64,000 nt of DNA, from the NCBI RefSeq assembly GCF_012927245.1, contig NZ_JABBGE010000005.1:248001-312000 (forward strand), written 5' to 3'. The notes beneath the pieces were generated by a model. The model did no database searches. It worked only from the letters and a program-made list of their open reading frames with translations, and was not told the DNA's origin. Both the position numbers and the translations under genes were made by a program. The stretch is from Streptomyces sp. R302. GTDB taxonomy: Bacteria > Actinomycetota > Actinomycetes > Streptomycetales > Streptomycetaceae. This document shows, in pieces, positions 33,087 through 41,897 of the stretch; position 1 is the first letter of the stretch; each line of letters begins with the position of its first letter.

Positions 33087-34324
33087 CGGCGCTCGCCCTG
33101 GAGGAGCCCGCCGAGCGGGTCGGACGCGGCTGGACGGCCGCGCTGTCGCTGGCCAACGGCGCGATCTGGGTCGGCTGGTACGGGCCGCTGCAGATCCTCC
33201 TCGCCCAGCAGGCCGAACGGTTCGCCCCCGGCACCGGACTCTCCAAGGAGTCGCTGCTCGCCTGGGTGACCGGCGTCGGAGCGGTGGTGTCCCTGGTCGC
33301 CAACCCGCTCTTCGGCGCCCTGTCGGACCGGACCGCGTCGCGGTACGGGCGGCGTACGCCGTGGATCGTGGCGGGCACGGCGGCCGGCGCGCCCGCCCTG
33401 CTGTTCCTGGGCGCGGCGGACGCGGTCTGGACGCTGTTCCTCGGCTGGTGCCTGGTGCAGCTGACGCTGAACGCGGCCTTCGCCGCCGTCACCGCCGCCG
33501 TCCCCGACCGGGTGCCGCGCGCCCAGCGGGGCACGGTGGGCGGCTGGCTCGGCGCCGCGCAGCTCCTCGGCGTCGTCGCCGGCACCGGCCTCGCGGCGGC
33601 GGCCGGGGGAGTGGGTGCGGGGTACGCGGCCTGCGCGGTGTTCACCCTCCTCGGCGTCGCCCCGTACGTGCTGCGCCACCCGGACCTGCGGCTCGCCGAG
33701 GCCGACCGGCCCGCCTGGTCCTGGCGGGGCTTCCTGGCGGGCTTCCGGCTGAGTCCCCGCGCCCACCCCGACCTGGCGTGGGCCTGGCTGACCCGCTTCC
33801 TGGTCAACCTGGGCAACGCCCTCGTCCTCCTCTACCTCTACTACTACCTGCGCGACCTGCTCCACCACCCGGACCCGGAGACCGGCGTCCTCGTCCTGAC
33901 GGCGGTCAACGGCGTGACCCTGCTCGCCACCGTCGTCGTCGGCGGCGTCCGGTCGGACCGCGTGGGCCGGCGCAAGCCCTTCGTCCTGTGGTCCGGAGTC
34001 CTGATGGCCGCGGCGACCGGCCTGCTCGCAGGCTGGCAGACCTGGCCCGGCGCCCTCGTCGCCGCGGCCCTCCTGGGCGTCGGCTTCGGGATCTTCACCT
34101 CGGTCGACTTCGCCCTGATGACGGACGTCCTCCCGAAGGCCGCCGACCGCGGCAAGGACCTCGGCGTCGTCAACATCGCCAACTCCCTTCCCCAGGTCGC
34201 CGCCCCCGCCCTCGCCGCCCCCCTCGTCAACCACCTCGGCGGCTACCGCACCCTGTACGCGGTGGCGGCGGCCGTCGGACTGCTCGGCGCGGTGCTGGTA
34301 CGGCGGATCAGGTCGGTGGACTGA
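33083..34324 (+). CDS. MFS sugar transporter coupled to the beta-glucosidase
   Basis: 413 aa with about twelve transmembrane helices. Its loop 2-3 motif, 'NPLFGALSDRTASRYGRRTP', is typical of the GPH/SLC45-like branch of the major facilitator superfamily (glycoside/pentoside or sucrose-proton symporters), and a second copy 'GGVRSDRVGRRKP' lies in the second half. The ATG overlaps the glucosidase stop by four bases. Its likely job is import of the glucoside that the upstream enzyme hydrolyses. Export of a product cannot be excluded. Confidence 0.88.
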   Translation: MTALALEEPAERVGRGWTAALSLANGAIWVGWYGPLQILLAQQAERFAPGTGLSKESLLAWVTGVGAVVSLVANPLFGALSDRTASRYGRRTPWIVAGTAAGAPALLFLGAADAVWTLFLGWCLVQLTLNAAFAAVTAAVPDRVPRAQRGTVGGWLGAAQLLGVVAGTGLAAAAGGVGAGYAACAVFTLLGVAPYVLRHPDLRLAEADRPAWSWRGFLAGFRLSPRAHPDLAWAWLTRFLVNLGNALVLLYLYYYLRDLLHHPDPETGVLVLTAVNGVTLLATVVVGGVRSDRVGRRKPFVLWSGVLMAAATGLLAGWQTWPGALVAAALLGVGFGIFTSVDFALMTDVLPKAADRGKDLGVVNIANSLPQVAAPALAAPLVNHLGGYRTLYAVAAAVGLLGAVLVRRIRSVD

Positions 34325-34510
34325 GCCGACGGCGGTCCGCCGGAGGCCAGGCCTTCGTCACGGCGCCGGCGGTGGTGTCGTCCGGGAAGGTCTCCAGGCG
34401 GACGACCGGTCGACACGTGGTTCCGCCGCTTCTCGGGCGGGGGCTCGGACGTCCGCCCCTGACCGACCCCCACCGCCGTCCCGCCGTGGGCGTCAGACCG
34501 CCCGGGCCCG

Positions 34511-34690
34511 TCAGCCCCGGTGGCCGAAGAACTCGATCTCGGCCACCGCCAGATGGCGCCCGCGCCCGGCACCGTACGCCGTCTCGGGCATCACCCGGAT
34601 CCGGGTCACCCCGCAACCCCGCAGGTCGAAGGTCTGCTGGCCCGGCTGGTCCTTGAGCGTGATCCGGCGGGTCGAGGCGACCACCTCACC
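34511..34690 (-). pseudogene. fragment of a glycan-binding (discoidin-like) domain
   Basis: The minus strand encodes 'RRITLKDQPGQQTFDLRGCG' and 'GRGRHLAVAEIEFFGHRG', the C-terminal strands of the F5/8-type or NADase-type glycan-binding domain seen at the end of streptomycete zinc-ribbon and membrane proteins. Nothing recognisable precedes it, and upstream codons merge into unrelated sequence at about 34690. It is a tail without a gene. The flanks 34325-34510 and 34691-34747 contain nothing else that I can interpret. Confidence 0.55.
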
Positions 34691-34747
34691 CGCCAGGCCG
34701 CCCGCCTCAACGCCCTGCTGCGCCACCGCTGAGTGGTCGGGGGTCCG

Positions 34748-35488
34748 TCACCCGGCGGTCGTCCGCACGAGCGGGTTGCGGCCGATCGCGTTGTGGACGG
34801 AGAAGCTGACCGCGTCCGGGCGGTAGCGGTCGTCGGACCACTCCACCGGCCGGCCGTCGTGGGTGGTCGTCACGCGGCGGACGCGCAGCAGCGGGCTGGT
34901 GCGGCGGACGGCGAGGAGCTCGGCGTCCCGAGCGCCGGCCGAGACCGCGTCGATGACGTGCTCGCCGTGGGCGAAGACCAGGCCCGTCTCGTCGTAGAGG
35001 CGCTGGGTGACCGACGCGCAGTCGGGGGCGAGGAGTTCGACCGCGGGCGAGATCCAGTCGGCGTAGACGGTGCGCTCGACCAGGACCGGCTCGCCGTCGA
35101 GACCGCGCACGCGCAGCACGTTCAACAGCGCTACGCCTTCGGAGAGTTGGAGCCGGGCGGCGTCCTGCGGGGTGGCCGGGCGGTACTCTTGCGCGACGAC
35201 CCGGCCGGTGGCCTCGCGGCCCATCGACCGCGCCCACTGGGCGAAGCTGCGCAGCTCGGCGAAGCTCTGGCTGCGGCCGCCGGCCAGTACCACCCGCCGG
35301 GCGCCCTGGCGGGAGCCGATCAGCCCCTCGGCGGTCAGCGCGGCGACGGCCTGGCGGACGGTGCCGCGCGAGACGCCGTACCGGGCGGCGAGCTCGGTCT
35401 CGGCGGGGAGGTGCGCGCCGACCGGGTACTCCTCGCGCTGGATCGCCCGCCGCAGCTCCGCGGCGATCTGCTCGTGGCGCGCGCTCAT
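34748..35488 (-). CDS. GntR-family regulator, HutC/UTRA type
   Basis: 246 aa. An N-terminal winged helix ('IAAELRRAIQREEYPVGAHL' then 'ELAARYGVSRGTVRQAV') is joined to a UTRA ligand-binding domain ('ALLNVLRVRGLDGEPVLVER', 'RYRPDAVSFSV'). HutC-type regulators are usually repressors released by a nutrient. It is divergent from the phosphonate-like transporter operon, whose upstream region carries inverted repeats suited to such a dimer. PhnF and PhnR, regulators of phosphonate uptake, are in this subfamily. A good AGGGGAG precedes the ATG. Confidence 0.9.
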   Translation of the reverse strand: MSARHEQIAAELRRAIQREEYPVGAHLPAETELAARYGVSRGTVRQAVAALTAEGLIGSRQGARRVVLAGGRSQSFAELRSFAQWARSMGREATGRVVAQEYRPATPQDAARLQLSEGVALLNVLRVRGLDGEPVLVERTVYADWISPAVELLAPDCASVTQRLYDETGLVFAHGEHVIDAVSAGARDAELLAVRRTSPLLRVRRVTTTHDGRPVEWSDDRYRPDAVSFSVHNAIGRNPLVRTTAG

Positions 35489-35602
35489 CGCTGCTCCCCT
35501 GCTCCGTGTGTCGTGTGCGCAGCACGGCCCGTGTGCGCAGGAGCACCAGCCTAGTTGAACGTGTCAGTGGCCGGAAAGCGACGCCAATGTGCAGGGAATC
35601 GC

Positions 35603-35677
35603 GGGAATCCATTCCCTCCTCGTTCATCTTCGCGTCACCGGAGCCGGGCGTACTGAGGCCGACTTGTTCAGACAAGT
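35603..35677. promoter_or_regulatory. two candidate operators of the phosphonate-like operon
   Basis: ACTTGT-TCAG-ACAAGT (35662-35677) is a perfect 6+6 inverted repeat 28 bp before the binding-protein start codon. GGGAAT-CC-ATTCCC (35603-35616) is a second perfect inverted repeat. The first has the TTGT-N-ACAA style of HutC-family operators and is the better candidate for the divergent GntR regulator. Confidence 0.55.
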
Positions 35678-35705
35678 TGCACCCTCGACCCTCCTTGGAG
35701 AAGCC

Positions 35706-36869
35706 GTGCCCGTCCCCGCGCACCTTCCGAGAAACGCCGTCCTCGGCGGTTCCCTCGCCCTCGTCGCCGCCCTCGCGCTCACCGCCTGCGGCGCCGCCCC
35801 CGAGCCCGCCGGCACCACCGCCGACGGCAAGAACGCCGCCTCCGCCACCTCCGCCGCCGACTTCGGCGGCATGGACGCCCTCGTCGCCGCGGCCAAGAAG
35901 GAAGGCACGCTCCACGCCATCGCGCTGCCCCGCGACTGGGCCAACTACGGCGCCCTCATCGACGGCTTCCAGCAGAAGTACGGCATCAAGGTCGAGGTGG
36001 AGAACCCGGACGCCTCCAGCCAGGACGAGATCAACGCCGTCACCTCCCGCAAGGGCCAGGACCGCGCCCCCGACGTCCTCGACCTGGGCAGCTCCTTCGC
36101 CCTCAGCGCCGCCAAGCAGGGCCTCCTCGCCCCGTACAAGGTGACCGCCTGGAGCGACATCCCCGAGGGCCAGAAGGACCCGGAGGGCCGCTGGTACAAC
36201 GACTACGGCGGCTACGTCTCCATCGGCTGCGACGCCAAGCGCGTCAAGAACTGCCCCACCACCTTCAAGGACCTCCTCAAGCCCGAGTACAAGGGCCAGG
36301 TCGCCCTCAACGGCAACCCCACCAAGTCCGGCTCCGCGTTCGCCGGCGTCTTCGCCGCCTCCCTCGCCCAGGGCGGCTCCTTCGACGACATCCAGCCCGG
36401 CATCGACTTCTTCGCCGAGCTGAAGAAGAACGGCAACTTCACGCCCGTCGAGTCCACCCCCGCCACCGTCGAGAAGGGCGAGACGCCCATCAGCATCGAC
36501 TGGGACTACCTGAACGCCGGCTACGCCCAGGAGTTCACCTCCAAGGGCCTCGACTGGAAGGTCGCCGTCCCCACCGACGGCCGCTACTCCCAGTACTACT
36601 CGCAGGCCATCAACAAGGACGCCCCGCACCCGGCGGCCGCCCGCCTCTGGCAGGAGTACCTCTACAGCGCCGAGGCCCAGAACCTCTGGCTCAAGGGCTT
36701 CGCCCGCCCGGTCCTGATGCCCGCCATGGACAAGGCCGGCACCCTCGACCAGGCCGCCGCCGTCAAGCTGCCCGCCGTCTCCGGCGTCCCGGCCTTCCCG
36801 GCCGAAGCCCAGCAGGCCAAGGCCAAGACCGTCCTCGCCGAGGGCTGGGGCAAGGCCGTCGCCGGATGA
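35706..36869 (+). CDS. ABC transporter substrate-binding lipoprotein (2-aminoethylphosphonate-type)
   Basis: 387 aa from GTG 35706 with GGAG just upstream. The signal peptide ends in a lipobox, 'ALALTACGA', so the protein is anchored outside the membrane. It has a periplasmic-binding-protein class II fold: 'LVAAAKKEGTLHAIALPRDW' and 'IDGFQQKYGIKVEVENPDAS' near the start, 'APDVLDLGSSFALSAAKQGL' in the middle. This is the family annotated for iron(III), putrescine and 2-aminoethylphosphonate. The downstream HAD-EEP fusion suggests an organophosphorus ligand. Its stop overlaps the permease start. Confidence 0.85.
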   Translation: MPVPAHLPRNAVLGGSLALVAALALTACGAAPEPAGTTADGKNAASATSAADFGGMDALVAAAKKEGTLHAIALPRDWANYGALIDGFQQKYGIKVEVENPDASSQDEINAVTSRKGQDRAPDVLDLGSSFALSAAKQGLLAPYKVTAWSDIPEGQKDPEGRWYNDYGGYVSIGCDAKRVKNCPTTFKDLLKPEYKGQVALNGNPTKSGSAFAGVFAASLAQGGSFDDIQPGIDFFAELKKNGNFTPVESTPATVEKGETPISIDWDYLNAGYAQEFTSKGLDWKVAVPTDGRYSQYYSQAINKDAPHPAAARLWQEYLYSAEAQNLWLKGFARPVLMPAMDKAGTLDQAAAVKLPAVSGVPAFPAEAQQAKAKTVLAEGWGKAVAG

Positions 36870-37765
36870 CGGCCGCCGCCACCGCTGCCGTCGCCGCCGG
36901 GCAGACCCCTGCCCGGCGGCGCGGCCGCCGCGCCCCCGCCTGGCTCGCCGCCGTCCCCCTGCTCGCCGTCACCGCGATCGCCTTCGGCGTCCCCGCCGTC
37001 GCCATGCTCGGCGGCGCCCTCACCGTCGACGACCCGGCCACCGGCGCCGGCGCGTACGGCACCGGGAACCTGACCGCCTCCCTCCAGGGCGCCTACCTCA
37101 CCGCCCTCCTCGGCAGCGTCAAGCTCTCCGCGACCGCCGCCGTCCTCGCCGCCGTCCTCGGACTGCCGCTCGCGCAGGCCGTCGTCACCTCCCGCTCCCG
37201 CGCCCTGCGCGAGGCCGTGCTCACCGCCTCCGGCGTCCTCGCCAACTTCGGCGGCGTCCCCCTCGCCTTCGCCTTCGTCGCCACCCTCGGCAACTCCGGC
37301 GTCCTCACCCGGCAGTGGGGCCTCACCGAGAAGGGCTGGAGCCTGTACAGCTTCTGGGGCCTGGTCCTCGTCTACCTGTACTTCCTGATCCCCCTCATGG
37401 TTCTCACCATCACCCCGGCCCTCGACGGCCTGCGCAGCCAGTGGCGCGAGGCCGCCCGCAACAACGGTGCCACCACCCTCCAGTACTGGCGCCACGTCGC
37501 CCTGCCGGTCCTCACCCCGAGCCTGCTCGGCGGGTTCGTCCTGCTCTTCGGCAGCGCCTTCGCCGCGTACGCCACCGCCGCCGCGATGGTCGGCAGCGCC
37601 GTCCCGCTCGTCACCCTCCAGATCTCCGACGCCCTCTCCGGCAACGTCCTCGTCGGCCAGGAGAACGTCGCCCTCGCCCTCAGCCTCGACATGGTCGTCG
37701 TCGCCGGACTCGTCATGGCCGTCTACCTGCCCCTGCAACGCCGGAGCTCGCGATGGCTCACCTGA
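36866..37765 (+). CDS. ABC transporter permease 1
   Basis: 299 aa, about six transmembrane helices. The ATPase-coupling EAA loop reads 'EAARNNGATTLQYWRHVALP'. It forms the membrane channel with the second permease and delivers substrate released by the binding lipoprotein. The ATG overlaps the previous stop by four bases, and the gene overlaps the next start by 13 bp, giving tight stoichiometric coupling. Confidence 0.92.
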   Translation: MTAAATAAVAAGQTPARRRGRRAPAWLAAVPLLAVTAIAFGVPAVAMLGGALTVDDPATGAGAYGTGNLTASLQGAYLTALLGSVKLSATAAVLAAVLGLPLAQAVVTSRSRALREAVLTASGVLANFGGVPLAFAFVATLGNSGVLTRQWGLTEKGWSLYSFWGLVLVYLYFLIPLMVLTITPALDGLRSQWREAARNNGATTLQYWRHVALPVLTPSLLGGFVLLFGSAFAAYATAAAMVGSAVPLVTLQISDALSGNVLVGQENVALALSLDMVVVAGLVMAVYLPLQRRSSRWLT

Positions 37766-38604
37766 ACCGCACCGCCGCCGCCTGGCGCCCCCTCGTCCTC
37801 GGCCTCGCCGGGCTCTACTTCCTGGCGCCCCTCGCCGCCTCCGTGGTCTTCACCGTCGACGTGCCGGAACACGGCCTCACCTTCGACGCCTACACGAAGA
37901 TCATCGGCACCGAGGGCTTCCTCACCAGCCTCCTCCTCTCCCTCGGCCTCGCCGCCGTCACCATCGCCGTCGTCCTCCTGCTCGTCGTCCCCGCCATGGT
38001 GGCCCTGCGGCTCGGCGCGCCCCGGCTGCGCCCCCTCGTCGAGGCGGTCTGCTCCCTGCCCCTGGTCGTCCCGCCCATCGCCTTCGTCGCCGGCATCGGC
38101 ACCGTCCTCAAGTGGGGCCCCGAGCACCTCTCCCGCACCCCGCTCTTCCAGACCTTCGTGGCCCTGCAGAACCCGGACTTCCCCCTCGTCCTCGTCCTCG
38201 CGTACGTCGTGATGGCGCTGCCCTTCACCTACCGCGCCCTCGACGCGGGCCTGCGGGCCGTCGACGTCCGCACCCTCGTCGAGGCCGCCCGCAGCTGCGG
38301 CGCCGGACCCGCCCGCGCCCTGGTCACCGCCGTGCTGCCGAACCTACGCGGCGCGCTCATGAACGCGGCCTTCCTCACCCTGGCCCTCGTCCTCGGCGAG
38401 TACACCGTCGCCCAACTGCTCGGCTTCCGGCCCTTCGCCGTCTGGATCGTCAACATCTCCGGCTCCCAGGCCCAGATGTCCGTGGCCGTCTCCGTCCTCA
38501 GCCTCCTCGTCACCTGGGTGCTGCTCCTGGCCCTCGCCGGGGCGGGCGGCCGCACCCCCGGCGCCCGCCGCACCCGGACCCGCACCGCCAAGGGAACACC
38601 ATGA
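37753..38604 (+). CDS. ABC transporter permease 2
   Basis: 283 aa from ATG 37753, about six transmembrane helices. It has its own EAA loop, 'EAARSCGAGPARALVTAVLP', and the conserved 'PLVVPPIAFVAGIG' helix. It pairs with permease 1 as a heterodimer, as in PhnU/PhnV-type importers. It has a basic C-terminus ('RRTRTRTAKG') and overlaps the ATPase start as ATGA. Confidence 0.92.
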   Translation: MAHLNRTAAAWRPLVLGLAGLYFLAPLAASVVFTVDVPEHGLTFDAYTKIIGTEGFLTSLLLSLGLAAVTIAVVLLLVVPAMVALRLGAPRLRPLVEAVCSLPLVVPPIAFVAGIGTVLKWGPEHLSRTPLFQTFVALQNPDFPLVLVLAYVVMALPFTYRALDAGLRAVDVRTLVEAARSCGAGPARALVTAVLPNLRGALMNAAFLTLALVLGEYTVAQLLGFRPFAVWIVNISGSQAQMSVAVSVLSLLVTWVLLLALAGAGGRTPGARRTRTRTAKGTP

Positions 38605-39689
38605 CCGTCACCCTCACCGACGCCACGAACCAGGCCTCCGCCGCCGAGGCGGCGACCGTCGAATTCCGCGCCCTGCGACGGCGGTTCGGGACCACCACCG
38701 CCCTCGACGGACTCGACCTGACCGTCGCCCCCGGCGAACTCCTCGCGCTCCTCGGCCCCTCCGGCTGCGGCAAGACGACCGCCCTGCGCATGCTCGCCGG
38801 CTTCGAGACCCCCGACTCCGGCGCGGTGCTCGTCGACGGCCGCGACATCACCCACGTACCGGCCCACCGCCGCGACGCGGGCATGGTCTTCCAGTCGTAC
38901 AGCCTCTTCCCCCACCTCGACTGCGTCGACAACGTCGCCTTCGGCCCGCGCATGCGCAGGACCGGCAAGGCGGAGCGCCGTCGGCAGGCGCGCGAACTCC
39001 TCGAACTCGTCGGCCTCGGCGACAAGGGCGGCAGCTACCCCCACCAGCTGTCCGGCGGCCAGCAGCAGCGCGTCGCCCTCGCCCGGGCCCTCGCCCTGCG
39101 CCCCCGCGTGCTCCTCCTCGACGAGCCGCTGTCGGCGCTCGACGCCAAGGTCCGCCTCACCCTGCGCGACGAGATCCGCCGCATCCAGCGCGAACTCGGC
39201 ATCACCACCCTCTTCGTGACGCACGATCAGGAAGAGGCCCTGTCCATGGCCGACCGGGTCGCCGTGATGCGCGCCGGCCGCCTCGAACAGTGCGCCCCGC
39301 CCGCCGAACTGTACGGCCGCCCGGCGACCGCCTTCGTCGCCGAGTTCGTCGGCACCATGAGCCGCATCCCCGGTCACCTCGACGGCAGCACCGTCGAGGT
39401 GCTCGGCCGCCGGCTGCCGATCGACGGCGACGCCCCCGCGGCCCGCGCGGTCGACGTGCTCGTCCGCCCGGAGGACCTGCGGGTCACCACGGACGGCGCG
39501 TGCTCGGCGCGGATCGTCGCGACGGCCTTCCTCGGCGCCACCACCCGGCTCACCGTACGGCTCGCCGACGCCACCGAGGTCAAGGCCGACCTGCCCACGC
39601 ACGAGGCCGCCGCGCTCACGGCCGGCGACGCCGTGACGGTGACCCCGCGCGAACGCCCGGTCCTCGTCGCGGCCCGCGCCACCGCCTGA
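38601..39689 (+). CDS. ABC transporter ATP-binding protein
   Basis: 362 aa. Walker A 'GPSGCGKTT' (52-60), signature 'LSGGQQQR' and Walker B 'LLLDEP' are intact, followed by 'THDQEEALSMADR' with the switch His. A TOBE domain closes the protein ('LVRPEDLRVTTDGACSARIV'). This is the spermidine/Fe/phosphonate importer class (CUT1-like). It powers the two permeases encoded immediately upstream. Confidence 0.94.
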   Translation: MTVTLTDATNQASAAEAATVEFRALRRRFGTTTALDGLDLTVAPGELLALLGPSGCGKTTALRMLAGFETPDSGAVLVDGRDITHVPAHRRDAGMVFQSYSLFPHLDCVDNVAFGPRMRRTGKAERRRQARELLELVGLGDKGGSYPHQLSGGQQQRVALARALALRPRVLLLDEPLSALDAKVRLTLRDEIRRIQRELGITTLFVTHDQEEALSMADRVAVMRAGRLEQCAPPAELYGRPATAFVAEFVGTMSRIPGHLDGSTVEVLGRRLPIDGDAPAARAVDVLVRPEDLRVTTDGACSARIVATAFLGATTRLTVRLADATEVKADLPTHEAAALTAGDAVTVTPRERPVLVAARATA

Positions 39690-39740
39690 ACACCGCGGCC
39701 CGCCCGACACCCGTACCACCCGCAACGGAAAGCGAACAGC

Positions 39741-41219
39741 GTGACCACCGAACTCCCCCTGCAAGCCGTCCTCTTCGACATGGACGGCACGCTCGTCGAC
39801 ACCGAGGGCCTGTGGTGGGAGGCGGTGGAACAGGTGGCGGGCCGCCCGCTGAACGAGGCCGACCGCCCCCACGTCCTCGGCCGCCCGGTCGAGCACACGG
39901 CGGCCTGGCTGGCCACGACGGCGGGCCGGGCCGCCTCCGCCGACGCGCTCGCGGCGGCGCTGCACCGCGAGTTCGCCGACCGGGTCAGGGCCGAGGTCGT
40001 GCCGCGCCCCGGCGCGCTCGCCCTGCTCTCCGCCCTCGCCCGCGACGGGGTGCCGACCGCCCTCGTCACGGCCTCGCCCCGGGCGGTCGCCGACCTCGTG
40101 CTGCACGCCCTCGGGACGCTCGGCGCACCGGAGTTCGCCGTCTCGGTCACCGCCGACGACACCCCCCGCACCAAGCCCGAGCCCGCCCCGTACCTCGCCG
40201 CCTGCGCCGCCCTCGGAGCCGCCCCCGCGCGCTGCGTCGCCGTCGAGGACACCCCCACCGGCGTCGCCTCGGCGGAGGCGGCGGGCTGCGCGGTCCTCGC
40301 CGTCCCCTCGCTCACCCCGATCGCCACGGCACCGGGCCGCACCGTCCTGGACGGACTCACGGAGGTCACCCCGGAGCGGCTGCGGGCGATGGCGGCCCGC
40401 CGCCTCACCGTCATGACCTGGAACCTGTGGCACGGCGGCGCCGCGGTCGACGACGCCCGGGCGAAGCAGCTGGCCGCGATCCGCGCCTCCGGCGCGGACG
40501 TCGTGGGCCTCCAGGAGACTTCGGGCACCGCGACCCAGGAGCTCGCCGAGGCGCTCGGCTGGCACCACCACCGGGCCGGGGTGAACCTGGGCGTCCTCAG
40601 CCGCCACCCGATCACGGCCCGTCTCGGCGACCCGGACGTCGGCTTCTACGGCGCGGCCGGCGTCCGCGTCCGGATCGCCGACGGCCACGAGGCGGACGTC
40701 TGGACGGCGCACCTCCACTACACGCCGTACGGCCCGTACGAGGCGGACCTCGACGGCCTCCCGGCCGGAGAGCTGATCGCCCACGAGTCGGTCCGTCTGG
40801 CCCAGATGCGGGACACGCTCGACCGGATCGCCGGCACGGCGGGGGAGGAGCGCCCGGTCGTCCTCGTCGGCGACTTCAACGCGCCTTCGCACCTCGACCG
40901 GGCCGACGTGGCCTGGCCGGTGACGAGGGCGGCGGAGGACGCCGGCTTCCGCGACAGCTACCGGGAGGCCCACCCCGACCCCGTACGCGCCCCGGGCCAC
41001 ACCTGGTCGCCGATCCACCCCGTCCACCCGGAGCAGGGCCCCCACGCCGGCCGCCCCGAGCCGCAGGACCGCATCGACTACGTCCTGCACAACGCCCGCG
41101 GCCTGCGCGTCCTCGACTCCCGCACCCTGGTGACCGGCACACCGGCGCCGTGGCCGGACGTCGCCGCGAACGACTGGCCGTCCGACCACGCGGCGGTGGT
41201 GACGACCTTCGCCTTCTGA
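39741..41219 (+). CDS. HAD phosphatase - endonuclease/exonuclease/phosphatase fusion
   Basis: 492 aa from GTG 39741. Residues 1-215 are a HAD-IA phosphatase: nucleophile Asp13 and acid Asp15 in 'FDMDGTLVD', 'LVTASPRAV' as motif II, and 'KPEPAPYLAAC' and 'VEDTPTGVASAEAAG' as motifs III/IV. From 217 an EEP domain begins ('TVMTWNLWHGG', 'VVGLQETSG', 'VVLVGDFNAPS', 'DRIDYVLH', 'WPSDHAAVV'), giving Asn, Glu, Asp-Asn and Asp-His active-site residues. The two domains could act in sequence on a phosphodiester and the resulting phosphomonoester. It follows the ABC operon by 51 bp and ends at a strong terminator, so it is probably the catabolic arm of that system. Confidence 0.88.
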   Translation: MTTELPLQAVLFDMDGTLVDTEGLWWEAVEQVAGRPLNEADRPHVLGRPVEHTAAWLATTAGRAASADALAAALHREFADRVRAEVVPRPGALALLSALARDGVPTALVTASPRAVADLVLHALGTLGAPEFAVSVTADDTPRTKPEPAPYLAACAALGAAPARCVAVEDTPTGVASAEAAGCAVLAVPSLTPIATAPGRTVLDGLTEVTPERLRAMAARRLTVMTWNLWHGGAAVDDARAKQLAAIRASGADVVGLQETSGTATQELAEALGWHHHRAGVNLGVLSRHPITARLGDPDVGFYGAAGVRVRIADGHEADVWTAHLHYTPYGPYEADLDGLPAGELIAHESVRLAQMRDTLDRIAGTAGEERPVVLVGDFNAPSHLDRADVAWPVTRAAEDAGFRDSYREAHPDPVRAPGHTWSPIHPVHPEQGPHAGRPEPQDRIDYVLHNARGLRVLDSRTLVTGTPAPWPDVAANDWPSDHAAVVTTFAF

Positions 41220-41252
41220 GCGCCGGGGACGACCGTGCCCGGAAACGGATTG

Positions 41253-41280
41253 TGCCCCACACCCTGAAGGGTGTGGGGCA
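41253..41280 (+). terminator. 13-bp hairpin terminator of the transporter operon
   Basis: TGCCCCACACCCT (41253-41265) and AGGGTGTGGGGCA (41268-41280) form a perfect stem with a 2-nt loop, 33 bp downstream of the HAD-EEP stop codon. The region up to 41424 holds nothing else that I can identify. Confidence 0.85.
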
Positions 41281-41424
41281 CCGGAGGAACGGGAGTCCAA
41301 CGACCAGTCGGCCCCTCCCTCCGTGGTTCCCACCGTAGTGGGCGTCCGCACCGAGAAGCCCGGTTCCACGGCTGCACGACCGGAACGAGTGACGGCGGGC
41401 GCGACCGCTGACGGCGGGGTGCGG

Positions 41425-41727
41425 TCAGGCGGAGAACGACCCGGCGCCACCGGGCACATGGACGCCGTAACCGGGCTGGACGACCACCGAGGGGCCGAGG
41501 CAGAACGGGTTGCCGTAGATCCGCACCGGCCCGTCCGTCTGGTTGTTCAGCACGTGCGCCGCCACGGGCAGCTGCCGACAGCCGACCGGGTCCCGGTAGA
41601 CGTCCAGCGGCTGGAGCTCGGTGGAGAAGACGACGACGTCGCCGGAGGCGGCGGCCTGGGCGGACCCGGTCAGTCCGAACACCGCGCTCGCGGCGACCAG
41701 GGCGACCAGAACTGCTCGTGTGCGCAT
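41425..41727 (-). CDS. small secreted protein
   Basis: 100 aa from ATG 41727, with GAGGAT 8 nt upstream. It has a Sec signal peptide ('MRTRAVLVALVAASAVFGLT' cleaved after 'AQA') and a mature part of about 70 residues with two cysteines ('PVGCRQLPVAAHVLNN', 'GNPFCLGPSVVVQPG'), likely a disulfide. The beta-rich pattern resembles small streptomycete secreted proteins of unknown function. It ends just past the transporter terminator on the opposite strand. Confidence 0.75.
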   Translation of the reverse strand: MRTRAVLVALVAASAVFGLTGSAQAAASGDVVVFSTELQPLDVYRDPVGCRQLPVAAHVLNNQTDGPVRIYGNPFCLGPSVVVQPGYGVHVPGGAGSFSA

Positions 41728-41897
41728 GAGACATATCCTCGGAACGGAAGATCCCGCATCGGCGCGGGCTCGCACCACAGCTATCGGCCCGCCCCGCCCA
41801 AGATCCACTTCAGCCGGGGGGTTTCACTCTCCAGGCTGAGAGGAACCCGCCCGGAGAAGCCCGTCCTTGACGCCCCCGGCCCGCGCCGGAGGCTGCC

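Noticed and set aside
34520..34732. A plus-strand frame ending 'TRQAARLNALLRHR' that looked like a regulator C-terminus
   Set aside because: No start context or helix-turn-helix; it lies opposite the discoidin-like tail, which explains the sequence better.
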